Part shown: piece after piece, positions 20,221 through 24,174 of the stretch | Position numbering within the stretch: the first letter of the stretch is position 1 | Layout of the letters: the number at the start of each line of letters is the position of its first letter | DNA from: a virus | Virus record (IMG/VR): IMGVR_UViG_3300010373_000136 | Span: 1 to 24,174 of that record | DNA: 24,174 nt | Strand: one strand, 5' to 3' | Notes under the pieces: generated by a model | Told to the model about the DNA's origin: nothing | Seen by the model: the letters and a program-made list of their open reading frames with translations, nothing else | The model's database searches: none | Made by a program: the position numbers and the translations under genes

Positions 20221-22001
20221 TTATTGGAATGGCTCATTACGATGATTTCGACGGAGTATACTTTACCGTTCAAAGTCTACGCCTACATCATCCCGAAGTA
20301 ATCAATGACATTGAAGTTGCCGTCATCGACAACAATCCAACGAGCGGACATGCAAACGCTGTCAAGAATTTGCTCAACTGGATTAAGGATATTCCCGCTT
20401 ACTACATCCCATATACCGAAGTAGGCGGAACATCCGCACCTAGAAACCATCTCTTCACGGTCGGTACGGCTCCCGCTGTCATGTGCATTGATCCACATAT
20501 CTTGTTTACGCCTGGATCAATCAAACGCTTAATCGACTGGTATGACGGACATCCTGATACCAAGGACTTGTACCAGGGACCAATGATCTACGATGATCTA
20601 AAGAACTATGCAACCCATTTCGACGATAGATGGGATGCCGAAATGTGGGGTAAATGGAACACGGCGTTTTATGCTGAACTTGAAAAGGTAACTACGCCAT
20701 TTTACGAGATGCCTCCGGTTGTCGAAATGCGAGATGGTAAAACCTTCACCCTACCGGACTATCGGGAAACGAACCGTAAAGCCATCCGTCCCGCTGGCGA
20801 AAACGCCGATGATCCACCGTTTGAAATACCATCAATGGGTTTAGGATGCTTCACCAGTAGAAGAGATGCTTGGCTAGGGTTTAACAAGGACTTCCGAGGC
20901 TTTGGTGGCGAAGAATGGTATATCCATGTCAAATACAGACAAGCCGGACATAAAACAATCTGTCTACCCTTCCTGCGCTGGCTCCATCGTTTCGGTAGAC
21001 CGAACGGCGTTAAGTACAACCTTCAAGCCTGGGACAAGTGTAGAAACTACGTCATAGGACACAAGGAACTAAACCTCGACCTACAACCCGTCTACGATCA
21101 TTTCGTCAAGACGGGCAAAATCTCTGAGGACAATTGGAAGGCTCTGCTAGACGGAGCAACTCAACCCGTTTCAACTTCGGGTTGTGGATGCAACAAGCCT
21201 CCAACCGCAATTAGCCTTGAAGACGCCTACAACAAAGCCGCGAACACTCCCTCCGACATTAACGAGCATGTTCCGACGTTGAAGGAATTGGCGAGCAAAT
21301 GCGATCATGTAACGGAGTTTGGCGTTAGAACAGGCGTTAGCACTACTGGACTCTTGGCGGCACAACCTAAACGCCTCGTCTCCTACGATCTAAACGACAG
21401 TCCGCAAGCCAGAGCATTAACGAACGTCAAAGGCAAAACGGAGTTTGACTTTATCATCGGAGATAGTCACAATGTAGACATAGAGGAAACCGACATGCTT
21501 TTCATTGACACGAAACATACCGGAGAGCATGTCTATGGAGAATTAACGCGGCACCATGCAAAGGTCAAGAAATGGATTGCCTTCCACGATACGGAGATAT
21601 TCGGCGAGAAGGGAGAGGACGGCTCGCCTGGCTTGCTTCACGGTCTGAGGCGCTTTTTGAAGGAAAATCCCGAATGGAGCGTTATCCGCCATGATGCCAA
21701 CAACCACGGATTCACCGTGATAAGCCGGCTCGCCGAGGACAAGCCAGAGTTACCATCCGGCATCAAGCAGGCATGGAATTTTGCCAAGGCAATGAGCAAG
21801 CATGTTGCCAACGGTCTAAAGGTTTTGACCGAAGAGAAGGTACAGGCTCGCCTCGATCATTGTTGGATTTGCCCATTGCGTAAGGATACCCGTTGTACCA
21901 AGTGCGGATGTTTCCTTGAAGAACGTCCCGATGGAGGACCAGGCAAGGCTCTCCTACCGAAAGAATCTTGTCCGCTAGGACATTGGCACGCGGAGGAATG
22001 A
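20208..22001 (+). CDS. Glycosyltransferase - methyltransferase - zinc domain fusion
   Basis: 597 aa, three parts. (1) About 1-310: GT-A glycosyltransferase of the GT2 kind. KLLIGMAHYDD opens the first strand, Asp41 and IDPH (94-97, DxH in place of DxD) are the likely sugar-nucleotide and metal residues, and GGEEW (233-237) is the acceptor-side acidic motif. (2) About 335-510: class I SAM methyltransferase, with TEFGVRTG (369-376) as the SAM loop, SYDL (392-395), FIDT (432-435) and FHDTEIFGE (459-467), resembling the Methyltransf_24 group. (3) About 550-595: six-cysteine zinc-binding tail (CWIC, CTKCGC, CPLGHW). One protein that adds a sugar and could methylate it suggests a capped glycan. Next to the Thr-rich protein and a GNA1-like gene. 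High confidence in domains, moderate in role. Confidence 0.88.
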   Translation: MRKLLIGMAHYDDFDGVYFTVQSLRLHHPEVINDIEVAVIDNNPTSGHANAVKNLLNWIKDIPAYYIPYTEVGGTSAPRNHLFTVGTAPAVMCIDPHILFTPGSIKRLIDWYDGHPDTKDLYQGPMIYDDLKNYATHFDDRWDAEMWGKWNTAFYAELEKVTTPFYEMPPVVEMRDGKTFTLPDYRETNRKAIRPAGENADDPPFEIPSMGLGCFTSRRDAWLGFNKDFRGFGGEEWYIHVKYRQAGHKTICLPFLRWLHRFGRPNGVKYNLQAWDKCRNYVIGHKELNLDLQPVYDHFVKTGKISEDNWKALLDGATQPVSTSGCGCNKPPTAISLEDAYNKAANTPSDINEHVPTLKELASKCDHVTEFGVRTGVSTTGLLAAQPKRLVSYDLNDSPQARALTNVKGKTEFDFIIGDSHNVDIEETDMLFIDTKHTGEHVYGELTRHHAKVKKWIAFHDTEIFGEKGEDGSPGLLHGLRRFLKENPEWSVIRHDANNHGFTVISRLAEDKPELPSGIKQAWNFAKAMSKHVANGLKVLTEEKVQARLDHCWICPLRKDTRCTKCGCFLEERPDGGPGKALLPKESCPLGHWHAEE

Positions 22002-22003
22002 CA

Positions 22004-22420
22004 ATGATTCGACCGCTCTATGGTCCCGATTTCAACGACGATTTCTTTGCAACGCTCGCCGCGCTCTCGGAAACATCAATGCCCAGAGCCAAGGCAGGCG
22101 AGATACTACGCAAGCGTATGGCAATGGGAATCAAAACCTTTGTCTACCTTGAGGGAGAGCGTATTATCGGAACGGCATCTATCTTTATCGAGCCTAAGTT
22201 TCTCCACAACGGCGGCAAGGTTGCTCATATAGAAGACATTGCCGTTCATCCCGATTATCAGCGCCGAGGTATTGGCTCCGCTCTCGTTGAACATCTTCTC
22301 AACCTGGCGAAGCAAGAGGGAGCCTACAAAGCGATTCTCTCTTGTCAAATGAAGAATCTAATCTTCTATGTTAATCAAGGTTTCAAGCAACACGAAATAT
22401 CTCTCAGAAAGGACTTATGA
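22004..22420 (+). CDS. GNAT acetyltransferase, GNA1-like (glucosamine-6-phosphate N-acetyltransferase type)
   Basis: 138 aa. The acetyl-CoA loop QRRGIGSA (86-93) marks a GNAT fold. The run GTASIFIEPKFLHNGGKVAHIEDIAVHPDYQ and later CQMKNLIFYVNQGFKQHEISL closely follow the pattern of GNA1 enzymes, which turn glucosamine-6-phosphate into GlcNAc-6-phosphate for UDP-GlcNAc synthesis. Bacteria normally use GlmU for this step. The start ATG 22004 is chosen because GGAGG (21992-21996) is seven bases upstream; the earlier ATG (21998) is too close. It follows the fusion gene by two bases. Exact substrate is inferred from sequence pattern. Confidence 0.85.
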   Translation: MIRPLYGPDFNDDFFATLAALSETSMPRAKAGEILRKRMAMGIKTFVYLEGERIIGTASIFIEPKFLHNGGKVAHIEDIAVHPDYQRRGIGSALVEHLLNLAKQEGAYKAILSCQMKNLIFYVNQGFKQHEISLRKDL

Positions 22421-22932
22421 AACTCTTACCAGTTACAGATAGGAAGAAAGAAGTTGTCGCGCATGCGATGGTAGATGATGACCTTTTTCCTCATCTCTCG
22501 AAAATGAGGTGGTACGACAATGGGTGGGGTTATCCCCATACTAATCACCAAAACGATGATGGAAGTAGCATCCATGTTTCCTTGCATTCAATTGTTTTCA
22601 AAGACAAGTATGGGCGGCATCCGCTTCCGGGCTACGAGATTGACCACATAGACCAGAACAAGCTAAATGCACAGCGTTCTAATTTGCGTGAGTTAACCAG
22701 AAGTTTCAACTGCGCCAACAAACCAAAACAACCAAGAAATACTTCCGGTTACAAAGGAGTCTCTTGGAATAAGAACGAACAGAAATGGGAGACACGAATT
22801 CAAGTGAACAGGAAACTTGTCTTCTTGGGCTACCACACAGATAAACATGAGGCAGCAAGAGCCGTTAACCGTGCATATGAGAAACATTTCCCCGGAATAT
22901 CAATTCCGAATCCAATCGCAGAGGTGTTATGA
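22417..22932 (+). CDS. HNH homing endonuclease with AP2 DNA-binding domain
   Basis: 171 aa. HNH nuclease core EIDHIDQNKLNAQRSNLRELTRSFNCANK (about 74-101) followed by an AP2 domain GYKGVSWNKNEQKWETRIQV...FLGYHTDKHEAARAVNRAY (about 111-155). This architecture is typical of free-standing phage homing endonucleases that spread by double-strand-break repair. It overlaps both neighbours by four bases (ATGA) and has AAAGGA before the start, so it is neatly inserted without breaking the operon. Probably selfish, not part of the glycan pathway. Confidence 0.95.
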   Translation: MKLLPVTDRKKEVVAHAMVDDDLFPHLSKMRWYDNGWGYPHTNHQNDDGSSIHVSLHSIVFKDKYGRHPLPGYEIDHIDQNKLNAQRSNLRELTRSFNCANKPKQPRNTSGYKGVSWNKNEQKWETRIQVNRKLVFLGYHTDKHEAARAVNRAYEKHFPGISIPNPIAEVL

Positions 22933-23615
22933 AAGCAAGTTGTATCTGTCCGACCTACGGGAGATGCCCGAACAAGCAATATCTACTTGAAGAAGCAATC
23001 GAAAGTTTCTTGCGCCAAGATCACAAGGACAAAGAATTGATCGTCCTAAACGATTGTCCGCGTCAGGAATTGATATGCAACGCGCCAGATGTTGTCATTG
23101 TCAATTACCCTGAACGCTTTACGAGTCTAGGCGAGAAACACAACAAGATGGTATCTCTCACTTCGGGAGATGTTGTCTTTCCTTGGGATGATGATGATAT
23201 ATCTTTACCTCATCGCATAAGCCAAGGCATCAAACATATCGGGAAAGCCGACTACTGGAATCCTCATCGGCTCTACTATTGGGAAACTGGTAAGCCTCCG
23301 GTCGATGATCATGGTGGAGTTTGTCACAACGCCTCTTGCTATCTTCGCTCTGCCTGGGTGAGAGCGAACGGCTATCCGCATGTTTCAGGCGCACAAGACG
23401 CAAGGTTTGATGTTGCATTAAGACGCCTCAAAGTTGCTCCGCAATTGAAGGGCGAAAAGCCAGCGTACATTTACCGATGGGGAGTATCTGACAGGCACCT
23501 ATCGGGCTACCATGACCATGAAAAGGCTTATCGAGACATTGGCGAACTATTGATGCCGCAAGGTCGGTTTGTGTTGAAACCACATTGGCGCATAGATTAT
23601 ACCAAAAGCACTTGA
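22929..23615 (+). CDS. Family 2 glycosyltransferase
   Basis: 228 aa, GT-A fold. CICPTYGRCPNKQYLLEEAIESFLRQDHKDKELIVLND is the standard GT2 opening, and PWDDDDISLP (85-94) holds the metal-binding Asp cluster. The second half (SCYLRSAWVRANGYPHVSGAQDARFDVALRRL) corresponds to the acceptor region. No membrane segments, so it is a soluble enzyme acting in the cytoplasm. Last gene of the rightward operon; its TGA stop overlaps the -35 box of the next promoter. Confidence 0.92.
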   Translation: MKASCICPTYGRCPNKQYLLEEAIESFLRQDHKDKELIVLNDCPRQELICNAPDVVIVNYPERFTSLGEKHNKMVSLTSGDVVFPWDDDDISLPHRISQGIKHIGKADYWNPHRLYYWETGKPPVDDHGGVCHNASCYLRSAWVRANGYPHVSGAQDARFDVALRRLKVAPQLKGEKPAYIYRWGVSDRHLSGYHDHEKAYRDIGELLMPQGRFVLKPHWRIDYTKST

Positions 23616-23639
23616 CAATCAACATTGACTCGCTAATAT
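23612..23639 (+). promoter_or_regulatory. Strong rightward promoter with no protein gene downstream
   Basis: Consensus TTGACA (23612-23617), a 16-base spacer and TAATAT (23634-23639). Expected start near 23646. Only the candidate RNA and a terminator follow. Confidence 0.8.
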
Positions 23640-23645
23640 ACCCTT

Positions 23646-23837
23646 CGTCGGGTTAAACCTGACAGCGAGGCGAACCCCATGCTATAAGGGGGCAAAACCG
23701 TCTGTTTGGTGGGATTAACAGAGAGTGAGGACAACTCCGATGGTCCTAGAGAGTTGCGAGCGATACAGCAACTAGGAGCTACCCGAAAGTAGCAACAAAG
23801 AAAGCCTCGGTGTCACACAACACCGAGGCTTTTCCTT
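23646..23837 (+). ncRNA. Candidate structured small RNA, about 190 nt
   Basis: Bounded by a strong promoter and an intrinsic terminator, without an ORF. Helices visible: CCCC/GGGG around ATGCTATAA (23675-23691), AGGAC/GTCCT (23728-23732 with 23743-23747), AGTTGC/GCAACT (23752-23757 with 23768-23773), GCTAC/GTAGC (23778-23782 with 23789-23793). AACTC in the loop at 23733-23737 can pair with GAGTT (23751-23755), a pseudoknot that competes with the AGTTGC stem. No known family recognised. It could be antisense-acting, protein-binding, or a phage-specific ornate RNA. Confidence 0.6.
23801..23834. terminator. Bidirectional intrinsic terminator
   Basis: Thirteen-base perfect stem (23801-23813 with 23820-23832), 6-base loop. 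Rightward it continues as TTTCC; leftward as TTTCTTTGTT. It ends both the small RNA and the recombinase transcript. Confidence 0.88.
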
Positions 23838-23868
23838 GCATGACAAATGACTAGCATCTTATGTAGCC

Positions 23869-23880
23869 TTAGACTTTAGA
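23869..23880. repeat. Dispersed repeat TTAGACTTTAGA, copy F
   Basis: Contains the stop codon of the recombinase (its last codons read through the reverse complement, TCTAAAGTCTAA). Confidence 0.7.
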
Positions 23881-24174
23881 TTCTTGCGGAAGACTCATTT
23901 CGATTTCAACCTCTCCCTTGCTGTTCACGATGAAGCCAGTTACTCCACCCTCCTGATAGTCGATCCTTACGGTTGCATACCGATCTTTCCGAGTCCTTGC
24001 CTGAACGGAGATAGTGATACGCTCAACTAGGTTAGCAATCAATGCCTTTGCCTTTGTTCTCAGATGCAATTTGTCTTGATCCTTCGCCTTGCGGAGCAAT
24101 TCGACAAGCGAATGCAAATCATCAAGGTTGTCGGCAGGGTTGCTTGATGCTTTGCTCTCAGCTTCTTTTAACGC
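23869..24174 (-). CDS. Large serine recombinase, C-terminal part (same gene as at 1-1425)
   Basis: The last 102 codons including the stop; 24052-24174 duplicate bases 1-123. It covers the end of the coiled coil (LRKAKDQDKLHLRTKAKAL), then a beta-rich C-terminus (ERITISVQARTRKDRYATVRIDYQEGG) typical of the large serine recombinase tail. The gene converges on the rightward operon and shares its terminator. Confidence 0.93.
   Translation of the reverse strand, partial: ALKEAESKASSNPADNLDDLHSLVELLRKAKDQDKLHLRTKAKALIANLVERITISVQARTRKDRYATVRIDYQEGGVTGFIVNSKGEVEIEMSLPQESKV
24052..24174. repeat. Terminal direct repeat, right copy
   Basis: Identical to bases 1-123; see the left copy. Confidence 0.95.

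Overview
The window is one complete circular element that was cut open at an arbitrary point. Bases 1-123 are repeated exactly at 24052-24174, so the unique length is 24,051 bp. A recombinase gene runs across the cut: its N-terminal part is at the left end and its C-terminus at the right end. The gene content is that of a small temperate siphophage (HK97-type head, long non-contractile tail) or a phage-derived plasmid form. The host cannot be read directly. Several proteins resemble ones I associate with Planctomycetes: the small basic helix-turn-helix protein at 4879-5316, the Thr/Cys-rich protein at 18069-20177 that starts MAVYGFD, and the glycosyltransferase-methyltransferase fusion. A planctomycete host is therefore my best inference, not something demonstrated. 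Promoters of sigma-70 type and normal Shine-Dalgarno sites are present.

Layout. (1) Leftward control and integration region: large serine recombinase (1425 down to 1, continuing 24051 down to 23869) with its own promoter and operator; a leftward early operon (promoter near 3027, operator 2976-2993) encoding a possible 30-aa basic peptide, an AAA-type ATPase (1867-2733) and a 56-aa protein (1675-1845). (2) About 1.3 kb without convincing genes (2742-4082). It holds palindromes, a strong leftward terminator, a candidate structured-RNA region and a cluster of about six iteron-like repeats, and is the best origin candidate. (3) A mixed-strand stretch (4083-5763): a small orphan ORF, an HNH nuclease, a helix-turn-helix protein with its own promoter, and a likely packaging region. 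(4) A rightward late operon (5764-18060): P27-type small terminase, DUF3820-like protein, large terminase, portal, protease, major capsid, connectors, tail completion, an MT-A70 adenine methyltransferase inserted among the tail genes, tail tube, tail chaperones joined by a classic -1 frameshift, a short tape measure and distal tail proteins. (5) A surface-decoration module (18069-23615): a 702-aa protein of poly-Thr linkers and Cys/Trp modules, a glycosyltransferase-methyltransferase-zinc fusion, a GNA1-like acetyltransferase, an HNH-AP2 homing endonuclease and a second family 2 glycosyltransferase. (6) A promoter, a ~190-nt structured RNA candidate and a bidirectional terminator (23612-23834), facing the recombinase tail.

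The most interesting hypothesis is that module 5 is a self-contained virion glycosylation system. The acetyltransferase would feed UDP-GlcNAc synthesis, the two glycosyltransferases and the methyltransferase would build a capped glycan, and the Thr-rich tail protein would be the acceptor. Also notable are the recombinase lacking the usual zinc-ribbon cysteines, a repeated ACTAAATACC element exactly three bases before three start codons, a dispersed TTAGACTTTAGA repeat, and the absence of any recognisable lysis gene, replicative helicase or polymerase.
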